Shown in pieces: positions 54,092 to 62,121 of a DNA stretch of 64,000 nucleotides. The position numbers and the translations under genes were made by a program. The notes under the pieces were generated by a model. The model was not told the origin of the DNA. It did not search any database and saw only the letters and a list, made by a program, of their open reading frames with translations. Positions within the stretch are counted from its first letter, which is position 1, and every line of letters begins with the position of its first letter. The stretch spans positions 1 through 64,000 of the forward strand of contig CAZDSU010000033.1 of assembly GCA_964508135.1 (NCBI GenBank). Direction: 5' to 3'. The DNA comes from UBA6168 sp964508135. GTDB taxonomy: Bacteria > Bacteroidota > Bacteroidia > Chitinophagales > Saprospiraceae.

Positions 54092-54243
54092 GGAATGGCA
54101 CTATGCCCGAGAAAGCTAACTGACGATTGTCATTGAAAAAATGACCAATCATTCTGTCGTTTTTTACCTAATTTTGCGCCATAAATTTTCTCCCAAACGA
54201 CATTCTTCAAGCATTTTCGACCTAACCAAATTCATTCTAACCT

Positions 54244-55431
54244 ATGTTTTTTGAACTTACAGAAGAGCAACAGGCCGTGCAACAAGCCGCCCGTGATTTT
54301 GCTCAAAACGTCTTGAAACCTGGCGTCATAGAACGTGACCGGGACATGAAATACCCAAAAGCAGAAGTGCGCCAGATGGGCGAAATGGGCTTCTTGGGAA
54401 TGATGGTTTCGCCAGAATATGGCGGCGGCGGCATGGACACCCTGAGCTACGTGCTGGCCATGGAAGAGCTGTCAAAAGTGGACGCCTCCTGCTCCGTCAT
54501 CATGTCCGTCAACAATTCGCTGGTTTGCTGGGGCATCCAAGCCTACGGCACCGAGGAGCAGAAGCAAAAATACCTGCCCAGGCTCGCCACCGGCGAATGG
54601 ATTGGCTCCTTCTGCCTCTCCGAGCCCGAAGCCGGCAGCGACGCCACTAGCCAGCGCACCACCGCTGTGGACATGGGCGACTACTACCTGCTCAACGGCA
54701 CCAAAAACTGGATAACCAACGGAGGTACCTCGAAGGTACACCTTGTGATGGCCCAGACCAATCCCGAAAAAGCTAACAAGGGCATCAACTGCCTCATCGT
54801 GGAAACGGACTGGGAGGGCGTGGTCATCGGGGCAAAGGAGGACAAGCTCGGCATTCGGGCCTCGGACACGCACACCATCATGTACAATGACGTGAAGGTG
54901 CCAAAATCAAACCGCATCGGCGACGACGGCTTCGGCTTCAAGTTCGCCATGATGACCCTCGAAGGAGGCCGCATCGGCATCGCTGCGCAGGCGCTGGGCA
55001 TCGCCGGCGGGGCATACGAGCTTTCACTGGACTATTCAAAGGAGCGGGCAGCTTTCGGTAAGCCCATCTCGCAGCACCAGGCCATCGCTTTCAAGTTGGC
55101 CGACATGGCCACCGACATCGAAGCGGCCAAGCTGCTGGTGTACCGTGCCGCTTGGCTCAAAGACCAGGGAATGGACTTCGGCACAGCAAGCGCCATGGCC
55201 AAGCTTTTTGCATCGGAAACGGCCATGAAACATACCGTTGAGGCCGTTCAGGTACATGGCGGCTATGGCTACGTGAAGGAGTACCACGTGGAGCGCCTCA
55301 TGCGGGATGCCAAGATTACGCAGATTTATGAAGGCACCTCAGAGATACAGCGCATCGTGATATCCAGGAACATCCTGCAAGGGCAGTTGTACATCCCCAT
55401 TTGGGGAAGCAAGGTAGGTCTGGAGGTATGA
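54244..55431 (+). CDS. Acyl-CoA dehydrogenase (short-chain type)
   Basis: FAD-dependent oxidation of an acyl-CoA to the trans-2-enoyl-CoA; the electrons go to electron-transfer flavoprotein. The 395-residue product has the N-terminal helical domain, CLSEPEAGSDA and WITNGG in the middle domain, and the C-terminal QVHGGYGYVKEYHVERLMRD and QIYEGTSEIQRIVISRNIL. Glu in YEGTSEIQ is the position of the catalytic base in this family. The protein should end at about SRNIL. The extra tail (QGQLYIPIWGSKVGLEV) runs into a repeat element that supplies the stop codon. A TAATTTTG -7-like box lies at 54169-54176. Confidence 0.93.
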   Translation: MFFELTEEQQAVQQAARDFAQNVLKPGVIERDRDMKYPKAEVRQMGEMGFLGMMVSPEYGGGGMDTLSYVLAMEELSKVDASCSVIMSVNNSLVCWGIQAYGTEEQKQKYLPRLATGEWIGSFCLSEPEAGSDATSQRTTAVDMGDYYLLNGTKNWITNGGTSKVHLVMAQTNPEKANKGINCLIVETDWEGVVIGAKEDKLGIRASDTHTIMYNDVKVPKSNRIGDDGFGFKFAMMTLEGGRIGIAAQALGIAGGAYELSLDYSKERAAFGKPISQHQAIAFKLADMATDIEAAKLLVYRAAWLKDQGMDFGTASAMAKLFASETAMKHTVEAVQVHGGYGYVKEYHVERLMRDAKITQIYEGTSEIQRIVISRNILQGQLYIPIWGSKVGLEV

Positions 55432-55457
55432 GGTATTGGAGGCGAGACACTCCTGGA
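55414..55457. repeat. Repeat element at the end of the acyl-CoA dehydrogenase gene
   Basis: aggtctggaggtatgaggta... is followed by ggaggcgagacactcc and resembles the palindrome at 15792-15857 (ggtctggaggtatgtggagg...gagacatacctcc). The TGA stop codon of the dehydrogenase lies inside it. Confidence 0.6.
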
Positions 55458-55566
55458 AAATTGACAAAGATTTATAGCACAAATAGTTAGGGCGGTGGCT
55501 TTAGGGCTACCGCCTTTTTTATTTTTGAACTCATTACCGGTATTCCAAAATGCCAGCACTATTCAA

Positions 55567-56622
55567 TTAAATAAAATCCACATCCACATAATAAGGATAC
55601 CGCATTAGGTACTCAATGGCCTGGCTGATGTCGTAGTCCTCGTGTACTGCCTTGTACAGCATCTGCGTAATGGGCACGTGCAGCTTGAGGTGGTCGGCTA
55701 GGTGCTTGGCGATTTTCAGGGTGCGAACCCCCTCTGCTATTTCGGGCATGGAGGCAAGGATTTCCTTGGTGCTGTCCCCTTGTCCCAGTCGGTAGCCGAA
55801 TGTGTAGTTGCGGCTGCTCATGCTCGTGGCCGTGCAAATCAGGTCGCCGATGCCCGCCGTGCCAACGAACGGCTTTGGCGATGCGCCAAATGCCTTGCCA
55901 AAGTAAATCATCTCAATTAGCCCCCGGTTGATGAGCAATGCTTGGATGTTCTTGCCCATGCCCAAGCCGCCGAGTATGCCGCTCCCAATGGCGATGATAT
56001 TCTTGAGCGCTCCAGCCAGCTCTGCCCCCAGTATTTCGTAGGTGCCAAAAACCTGAAAATGCCTGCTGCTCAATACCTTCTTGCCTGCGCTCACCACTTC
56101 ATCAAACTTGCTACCAATGACCGTGGCCGTTGGTTGGCCAGCCATTATCTCGGAAGCTAGGTTGGGACCGGAGAGGCAGCCGATGCGCACCACTACGGAC
56201 TCCTCCCGAATAACCTCGCTCATGGTCCGTACGCTGTTGCGGGTGATTTTGCCTTGGCGTAGCTCCTCTTCGGTCATGTTCTTTATGTCGAAACCCTTCG
56301 TGCCATGTATCAGAATATGGTAGGGACGCAGGTAGGGCGATAGGCGCTGCATCATTGGCCTGAACCCCTCGGACGTGACGATGGGGAAAATCAACGTGCA
56401 TCTTTCCGCTACTTCTTCTAGGTTGGAAGTGGCCCGAATTCTTTCGGGAAGTGGGATATTGAACACCGGGTGCCGGTGCTCGTTGTTGATAGCTTCCACC
56501 AGTTTTTCCCGACGGCTAAAAATCAGGACGTCAGTGTTGACGGCAAGCAGGTTCGACACCGCAGTGCCGAAACTGCCGGAACCAATGACGCCTGCGCAAG
56601 AATGTTGATTGTTTTTTAACAT
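55567..56622 (-). CDS. gpsA: Glycerol-3-phosphate dehydrogenase [NAD(P)+]
   Basis: Makes sn-glycerol 3-phosphate from dihydroxyacetone phosphate for phospholipid synthesis. The 351-residue product has the Rossmann motif GVIGSGSFGTAVSNLLA near the N-terminus. HGTKGF, LSGPNLASEI, the catalytic-lysine region ELAGALKNIIAIGSG and GTAGIGDLICTATS follow, in the normal family order. The length is standard. It stands alone, with a probable -7 box (56661-56668 on its strand) 38 bases upstream. The MITE-like element lies beyond its 5' end. Confidence 0.95.
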   Translation of the reverse strand: MLKNNQHSCAGVIGSGSFGTAVSNLLAVNTDVLIFSRREKLVEAINNEHRHPVFNIPLPERIRATSNLEEVAERCTLIFPIVTSEGFRPMMQRLSPYLRPYHILIHGTKGFDIKNMTEEELRQGKITRNSVRTMSEVIREESVVVRIGCLSGPNLASEIMAGQPTATVIGSKFDEVVSAGKKVLSSRHFQVFGTYEILGAELAGALKNIIAIGSGILGGLGMGKNIQALLINRGLIEMIYFGKAFGASPKPFVGTAGIGDLICTATSMSSRNYTFGYRLGQGDSTKEILASMPEIAEGVRTLKIAKHLADHLKLHVPITQMLYKAVHEDYDISQAIEYLMRYPYYVDVDFI

Positions 56623-56706
56623 GCTTCTTTGCTGTTTTTAGGGGGAAATTGGACAGCGGGTAAAAGTACGCCTTTTTCAAAAACGCACCTGACAGAACAC
56701 CACCAT

Positions 56707-56908
56707 TTAATTCTACTTTGTTACTTTAGAATATTGAACATATCACTTTGGAAAGTAGGGGGTTTGGGGGCGGAACGCCCCCAAAGGCTCCCTCCCCCGA
56801 CGAGCCGCCGAAGGCGGCGAGGAGGGGAAATGGCAGTTTTGATAAAGTTTTGGCGGCGCATCGCCCCACTTGGATAGATTTTTTTTTAAAGTAACAAAGT
56901 AGAATTAA
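56707..56908. mobile_element. MITE-like element, 202 bp, with perfect 22-bp terminal inverted repeats
   Basis: The ends at 56707-56728 and 56887-56908 are exact reverse complements over 22 bases, and both outer edges read TTAA. The interior is G/C-rich and has its own hairpins (gggggcggaacgccccc; ccgccgaaggcgg). It encodes nothing. Its right end contains the stop codon of the MFS gene. TTAA could be a target duplication or part of the repeat; one copy cannot tell. Confidence 0.75.
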
Positions 56909-58188
56909 GAAACTTGCTCAATGGGCAGCATGGGCGAAAGTTCCGATGGAGATGTAGTTGCTGCTGCTTTAGCAGGCTCGGGGTTTCGTTTTTTCATTGC
57001 CAAAAAGCCGAAGAAAGTGAACATGCAAATCGCCCCAGAGATGTACCACAAGGTGTCAAAACCATGATTTTCTGCGATTCTCATCGAAAAATACGGCCCC
57101 ATGATATGCGCCAGCGAATAAGTCATGGAATACAGCCCCATGTACTTGCCCCGGTTGGCGTCCGTGGTGCGGCTGAGAGCGAACGAGTTGGCAAAAGGCA
57201 TGTTGAAAATTTCGCCAACTGAAAGCGCAAACATGGACAGCACAGCGATAGCGAGGCTTTGCGGAGCGGAATTTAGCACCACGTAGCCGAAGCCGTACAT
57301 CAGTATGCCAGCGGCAATGCAGTTCATGCGCTTCATCTTGCGTTCAAGGGTGAACACCAGCGGCATTTCCATGAGGAACACAATTAGGCCGTTGAAGGCA
57401 AGCAACGCCCCAATCTGCCATTCGTTGAGATGTATCACCTTTTCGTAGTACACTGGTAGCGTGGAAATGAGCTGTAAAAAAACCGTGGCCCCCAACGTGG
57501 TCAGCAATAGAAAAACTAGGTATTGAGTGTCTTTATATGGTGATTTAACTGGTTGTTTATCAATAACTTGTTTTGAGGAATTGGATTCAATGGTTACATT
57601 TTTAGGCTTCAAAAGTACCCGAAAGAAAATGGCTGAAGCGATGCATGTGATGCCGTCCACCCAAAACAGCATCTGGTAGCCCTTCCAAGCTGCCAGCACA
57701 CCACCGATTGCCGGACCGATGGTGAAGCCCAAGTTGATGGACATCCGCATAAGGGAGTAGGAGCGGGTACGGTTTTCCGGCGTACTGTGCGCCGCCAATG
57801 CCGCCATAGTGGCTGGGCGAAATGCTTCACCAATGCTACTGAGCAGGTAAATCATGACGTAGATGCCGAGCAGGCTTTTCACAAAACCTAAAACAATGAA
57901 CAGCGCACCACCCAAGAATAGCGACCAAAAAAGCACACGATGGTAACCTATTTTGTCTGAAAAATGCCCGCCAAGGTAGGAGCCGGTGAGGGAGCCGAAG
58001 CCGAAGATTGTCATGGCAATGCCAGCCTGTTCCAATGAAAAGCCCAGCTCGGTCGTGAGGTAAATGGACATGAACGGAAGCACCATCGTGCCGCTCCTGT
58101 TAACGAATGAAGCCAGCGAAATCAGCCAAGCTGAACGGGATAACCCAGAAAATGACGCTAAATAATTGGAAAAGGTACGGGCCAACAT
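56905..58188 (-). CDS. Major facilitator superfamily transporter
   Basis: A 427-residue, twelve-helix membrane protein. The first half carries the loop 2-3 motif GSYLGGHFSDKIGYHRVL, and the helix 4-5 region carries SSIGEAFRPATMAALAAHS. A cytoplasmic loop (about 200-225) precedes the second half. It resembles multidrug-type exporters of the DHA1 group (MdtH-like); the substrate is unknown. The last residues after the membrane core are Ala/Pro/Ser-rich, and the TAA stop is part of the terminal repeat of the MITE-like element, so the original C-terminus may have been different. Confidence 0.88.
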   Translation of the reverse strand: MLARTFSNYLASFSGLSRSAWLISLASFVNRSGTMVLPFMSIYLTTELGFSLEQAGIAMTIFGFGSLTGSYLGGHFSDKIGYHRVLFWSLFLGGALFIVLGFVKSLLGIYVMIYLLSSIGEAFRPATMAALAAHSTPENRTRSYSLMRMSINLGFTIGPAIGGVLAAWKGYQMLFWVDGITCIASAIFFRVLLKPKNVTIESNSSKQVIDKQPVKSPYKDTQYLVFLLLTTLGATVFLQLISTLPVYYEKVIHLNEWQIGALLAFNGLIVFLMEMPLVFTLERKMKRMNCIAAGILMYGFGYVVLNSAPQSLAIAVLSMFALSVGEIFNMPFANSFALSRTTDANRGKYMGLYSMTYSLAHIMGPYFSMRIAENHGFDTLWYISGAICMFTFFGFLAMKKRNPEPAKAAATTSPSELSPMLPIEQVS

Positions 58189-58299
58189 ATGCGGTCAAGG
58201 TTAGCTTGTGACAGTTTTTTGCGAAGGAACTGTATTTATACCACTAAAATCGAAACAAAGTTCTGTTTGGAAAGATTTTTTGCAAAAAGATTGAAATAA

Positions 58300-58333
58300 A
58301 AAAAGGAAAAGGCGTGGTTGCCTTTTCCTTTTT
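58300..58333. terminator. Bidirectional-type terminator
   Basis: AAAAAGGAAAAGGC pairs perfectly with GCCTTTTCCTTTTT around gtggtt. It terminates the sigma/anti-sigma operon on the minus strand, 73 bases after its last stop. Confidence 0.85.
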
Positions 58334-58405
58334 GCATTTGTGCGCTATGGCAAGTTTGTAGTCGCTTCCCAATACGCCAATACGCCAACTTACCTACGCG
58401 CCGTC

Positions 58406-59185
58406 TCACAATTTTTTTCTCAAATCCTTTGCCTCCAGCACCATGATTTCACCAGACTCGATAAACTTATCCAAGCGAGCCTTGGCTTCGGCCTTGTTGC
58501 CTTTCTTCAGGTCGCACAGGATAAGGTACCACGCTGCCTTTTTTGAATAAACGCCTGTCCCGTTGGCCACGGTGCTGAGGTAGGCGCTCGCCTTGTCAGT
58601 ATGATTGGCTTCCAGGTTGGAAAGACCAGCAAAAAACCTTGCTGCCTCATTGTCGGGCTGTTGTTGCAGCGCCCGCTCAAAAAGCATGTTGGCTTGGCTA
58701 AACTTATTTTCGGAGTAAGCATTAAGCGCTTGCGCAAAATTGGGGTCAACATCCGAAAGCCCAGGCCTACGGAGACTGACCGGGATATCGTTCTCGTAGG
58801 TGTTGTGGTACTTTGCGTAAAGCTCAGGACCACTCGCTGACTTAAAAAAGGAGAAATAAGCAACAGCCCCTACTACAAGCATGGCAGCTATTGCGATTGC
58901 CTGACGGAAATAGCCACCCGGTTGCAGCTGGCGAACCTTGGCGGTAGTTAGCTGACCTGGAAGTTTTCTACTAAAGGCTTCAAAATCTTCCAGGTCATCT
59001 GTCAGGTGGCTGCCCGACTCCTCGCAGCCGTCAACGGCATCGGAGCAAAGCGGGCAGTCCAGCAGGTGGTCTTCCACCCGCCGCAACCCATCTCTCGACA
59101 TGTGGCCGCTGAGGTATTGCCTTAATTCCTCTTGGCTGACACATGCGGTGGGTCTAAAAAATCGTTGTTGTAAATTTCCGTCCAT
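58406..59185 (-). CDS. Zinc-finger anti-sigma factor with periplasmic TPR-like domain
   Basis: A 259-residue single-pass membrane protein. The N-terminal cytoplasmic part carries the anti-sigma zinc motif H-x3-C-x2-C (H40, C44, C47 in HLLDCPLC). A membrane helix follows at about 94-115 (RQAIAIAAMLVVGAVAYFSF). The outer part is TPR-like (FAQALNAYSENKFSQANMLF, ALQQQPDNEAARFFAGLSNL). It lies 25 bases after the ECF sigma gene on the same strand, so it probably binds that factor and releases it on an envelope signal. Confidence 0.85.
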   Translation of the reverse strand: MDGNLQQRFFRPTACVSQEELRQYLSGHMSRDGLRRVEDHLLDCPLCSDAVDGCEESGSHLTDDLEDFEAFSRKLPGQLTTAKVRQLQPGGYFRQAIAIAAMLVVGAVAYFSFFKSASGPELYAKYHNTYENDIPVSLRRPGLSDVDPNFAQALNAYSENKFSQANMLFERALQQQPDNEAARFFAGLSNLEANHTDKASAYLSTVANGTGVYSKKAAWYLILCDLKKGNKAEAKARLDKFIESGEIMVLEAKDLRKKL

Positions 59186-59210
59186 TGGAGCAATTATATT
59201 TTCTGGAAAT

Positions 59211-59822
59211 TTATGTTGTGTGTTTTCTCAATTCCTTTTCCAGCAGAATCCGCAAGTTCCGCTTACCATTTTGCAGGTAACTTTTCACCTGTTTCTCTGT
59301 AAATCCAGTTTCAGTAGCTATTTCCCGGTAACTCTTGTCGTCGTAAAAAAATAGGCGGATGCAAGTTTTTTGCTCGTCACCCAACTGCCCAACCGCCCTT
59401 TCGACCTCTTGTTCCATGCTTGGATTGGCGTTGAAGAGAGCGGCGAAACCGTCGTTTTCCATAAAGTCGTCCGGCGAATTTTCCAGGTGGTTGTACCTCG
59501 CCAGCTTCTCCGACTCGGCCTTCCGATGCCGCAGCTTGGCGATGCACTCATTGCGGGAAACCGTGTACAGGTAAGCCTTAAATGATTTGACGTCCGCCGT
59601 GGGAAGCTTGATGAAAAGAATCTTGAACACGTCCGAAACCACGTCCCGACTTTCATCCTCATTTTTCATCAGCTTTAGGCAAACGCCGTAAGCCAGGTGC
59701 ATGTACCGGCGGTACAATTCCTCAAAGTACGTTTGCTGTTGCGTCGCTGAAAACCTGCTCACCAGTTCCTCGTCCGAGAGCTGCTGGACAGCAGGTTGCT
59801 TATTTAAAAAGCGGATGGCCAT
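59211..59822 (-). CDS. ECF-family RNA polymerase sigma factor
   Basis: A 203-residue sigma factor. Region 2 is visible as YFEELYRRYMHLAYGVCLKL, ESRDVVSDVFKILFIKL and FKAYLYTVSRNECIAKLRHR. Region 4 is visible as LGDEQKTCIRLFFYDDKSYR and EIATETGFTEKQVKSYLQNG. It is paired with the zinc-finger anti-sigma gene immediately downstream. A large palindrome (59835-59972) lies directly upstream, so the promoter must be inside or beyond it. Confidence 0.93.
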   Translation of the reverse strand: MAIRFLNKQPAVQQLSDEELVSRFSATQQQTYFEELYRRYMHLAYGVCLKLMKNEDESRDVVSDVFKILFIKLPTADVKSFKAYLYTVSRNECIAKLRHRKAESEKLARYNHLENSPDDFMENDGFAALFNANPSMEQEVERAVGQLGDEQKTCIRLFFYDDKSYREIATETGFTEKQVKSYLQNGKRNLRILLEKELRKHTT

Positions 59823-59834
59823 TCTATTATTTGA

Positions 59835-59972
59835 AATTAGACTTTAGACACAAGACTTTAGACTTTAGAGGCGGCGAAGCCAAATTTGCATTGCCAGGGC
59901 GTATCAGCTTATCTTTCTTGAAGCTCATCAGTCCCCATCTAAAGTCTAAGGTCTCCTGTCTAAAGTCCAATT
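59835..59972. repeat. Word-built palindrome (AGACTTTAGA type)
   Basis: The left arm (59835-59870) repeats agactttaga, and the right arm (59936-59972) carries tctaaagtcta words. About 30 of 36 positions pair, with a 65-base loop. It lies between the divergent starts of the sigma factor and the subtilase genes. A relative with the same word style is at 45215-45286. Confidence 0.75.
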
Positions 59973-60113
59973 CTGGAAACGGGCGTAAAAATAGTAAAAT
60001 CGGTGGCTGTGCGGCTTTCGGTTGGGCTTTTGTTTCAATGCTTGCCCGAACTCAGCGTCCTTTCGTAACTTTCCGCTTCGTTTAAACCAATTTTCAAACC
60101 AAAAGCCACCGAC

Positions 60114-61988
60114 ATGGCCAATTACAAAATCAAAAGCGGCAAGGGCGTCCTTGTTTTGCAAAAAAGCGCCAGCCTAGTGGGCCTCAAGGGCAAAAAGAAG
60201 GCCGACATTTCCAACGCTGACTTCGTTCGACAAGAAGTACTGCCAAATCTGGGCGGCTTCAAGGTCGTCACCCTCCAAAAAGACGGCGCAACCCTCGACG
60301 ACAAGCTCGACGAGGTGCGCCGACGAAAAGAGGTGGAGGTGGGCACCCATGTCTATTTTGCCGAAGGCAGCAAAAAACCGCTCGTGCCCACGGGCGAAAT
60401 CTTCATCATCTTCCAGCAGGGCGTGGACGAGGGCGAGCAATTGATGGTGCTCGACGAGTACAAATTGGCTCTCGTAGAGCGCCGCAGCGCCGACCAGGTC
60501 ACCGTCAAAGTAACCAAAGAATCACCCAACCCGCTCAGAGTTGCAGAGGCGCTTCAAAAAATTTCGATGGTGAAAATGGCCGAGCCGGATCTCGACATGC
60601 TGCTTGAAGAATACGCCTTCGCCATGCCCAGCGACACCTTCCTCGCCGAGGAGTGGCACCTCAAGAACGACGGCTTCATCCCCAGCGGGCAGTACACCAC
60701 AAAAAAGGGCGCTGACGCAAAAATCGTGGATGCCTGGAAACGCCTCGACAGCCTCGGCTCCACGGATATTGTGATAGCGGTAATTGACAACGGCATCGAC
60801 ATCTCGCACCCCGACCTCAAGCCCAAAGTCTATCGCCCATGGGACCTTTGGACACAGAGCGATCGCCTCTCCGACGGTGACCCTGACTTCACGCACGGTA
60901 CCCCCTGCGCCAGCCTCGCAGTGGCCATGGCCAACGGGCAGGGCATGGTGGGCGTGGCACCAAACGCCAAGTTTATGCCCGTGAGCGGTACTTCATTCAG
61001 CGTGCGTGCCACCGAGGAAATGTTTGACTACTGCGTAAAAAGCGGTGCCGACGTCATCAGTTGCAGTTGGGGCACCACCGATACCCGCTACACACTCAAC
61101 TCGCTCAAGGAAGAGGCCATCGCAAAGGCTGCCCGTGAGGGGCGCAAGGGCAAGGGCTGCGTCATACTTTTTGCCGCAGGCAACGAAGGCGTTGACTATG
61201 TGAACTTCTACGCCGCCCACCCCGACGTCATCTGCGTGGCCGCATGCGATAGCAAGGACCGCTACGCCAGCTACTCAAACCAAGGTGCCGAGGTCAGCGT
61301 CTGTGCACCATCGAACGGCGACTGGCCGCTTATCGCCGCCCGTGCTTGGTGGGATACCGGCACCACCGTGCGGGGCGAGGGTGCCTTTAAGTTTTGGGCC
61401 GACGGCGTGGATAGGGTAGGGCCCTACAAACACTTCGGCGGTACGAGCGGTGCAACCCCAATCGTGGCGGGTATCTGCGCCCTGGTGCTCTCTGCAAACT
61501 TGAAGCTGACGGCCAAGGAAGTCAAGGAGATTTTGCAACAAACCGCCGACAAGATTGGCGACGCCAGTGAGTATAAAAACGGTCACTCCCGTAAGTTTGG
61601 CTACGGTCGGGTCAACGCAGACAAGGCCGTGGCCGAGGCCATCCGCCGCCGGGACGCGGCATCAAAGCCCAACGTGACGGAGGTGGCAACGCCCGTGATT
61701 TCGGGGCAGGGGCTATTCCGTTTTAGCGTGGAGCGGCAGCCGTCTCAGGGCTTTTCGGTGCAAACGGGCGTGTATGCCGATTATGGCAACGTGCTCATTG
61801 CAGCGGAAAAGTTGCAAAAACAGTTCAGCCAGCCCATCGTCGTCAATATTAATCAGTTGGCTGGCAAAACGGTGTACAAGGTGCTGGTTGGGGCGTTTGA
61901 CAAAAACGCCGATGCAAGCACTTTGCAAAAAGCGATGAAGGCCGCCGGGGTGGATGGGTTCGTGAAGGATTTGAAGGGGATGGTGTGA
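60114..61988 (+). CDS. S8 (subtilisin-like) serine peptidase with C-terminal SPOR-like domain, no signal peptide
   Basis: A 624-residue protein. The catalytic triad is complete: D225 in AVIDNGIDISHPDL, H261 in FTHGTPCASLA and S445 in GGTSGATPIVAG, with oxyanion N357 in FAAGNEG. Residues 1 to about 180 form a long N-terminal region that may be a propeptide-like inhibitor. The C-terminal 75 residues (FSVQTGVYADYGNVLIAAEK ... VYKVLVGAFDKNADASTLQK) are SPOR-like. No signal peptide is visible from MANYKIKSGKG, so it is either cytoplasmic or exported by another route. It is followed by a terminator at 62022-62056. Confidence 0.88.
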   Translation: MANYKIKSGKGVLVLQKSASLVGLKGKKKADISNADFVRQEVLPNLGGFKVVTLQKDGATLDDKLDEVRRRKEVEVGTHVYFAEGSKKPLVPTGEIFIIFQQGVDEGEQLMVLDEYKLALVERRSADQVTVKVTKESPNPLRVAEALQKISMVKMAEPDLDMLLEEYAFAMPSDTFLAEEWHLKNDGFIPSGQYTTKKGADAKIVDAWKRLDSLGSTDIVIAVIDNGIDISHPDLKPKVYRPWDLWTQSDRLSDGDPDFTHGTPCASLAVAMANGQGMVGVAPNAKFMPVSGTSFSVRATEEMFDYCVKSGADVISCSWGTTDTRYTLNSLKEEAIAKAAREGRKGKGCVILFAAGNEGVDYVNFYAAHPDVICVAACDSKDRYASYSNQGAEVSVCAPSNGDWPLIAARAWWDTGTTVRGEGAFKFWADGVDRVGPYKHFGGTSGATPIVAGICALVLSANLKLTAKEVKEILQQTADKIGDASEYKNGHSRKFGYGRVNADKAVAEAIRRRDAASKPNVTEVATPVISGQGLFRFSVERQPSQGFSVQTGVYADYGNVLIAAEKLQKQFSQPIVVNINQLAGKTVYKVLVGAFDKNADASTLQKAMKAAGVDGFVKDLKGMV

Positions 61989-62021
61989 CGAAAATTTTGC
62001 AACGAGAAAAGTTGTTGGCCT

Positions 62022-62056
62022 AAAAGCCTGCACCAGCACCAGGCACAGGCTTTTTT
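62022..62056 (+). terminator. Rho-independent terminator of the subtilase gene
   Basis: AAAAGCCTG pairs with CAGGCTTTT, followed by more T's. It is 34 bases past the stop. Confidence 0.85.
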
Positions 62057-62087
62057 GTTGGAAATTTTAGTTAAATCCATACCTTTA
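62057..62087 (+). promoter_or_regulatory. Possible promoter of the T9SS-sorted protein gene
   Basis: GTTG (62057-62060), 19 bases, then TACCTTTA (62080-62087). Each box has one mismatch to TTTG / TAnnTTTG. The start codon is 35 bases downstream. Confidence 0.35.
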
Positions 62088-62121
62088 TCTTTTACCTTTT
62101 ATCATTTCAAAACCCACTAGT

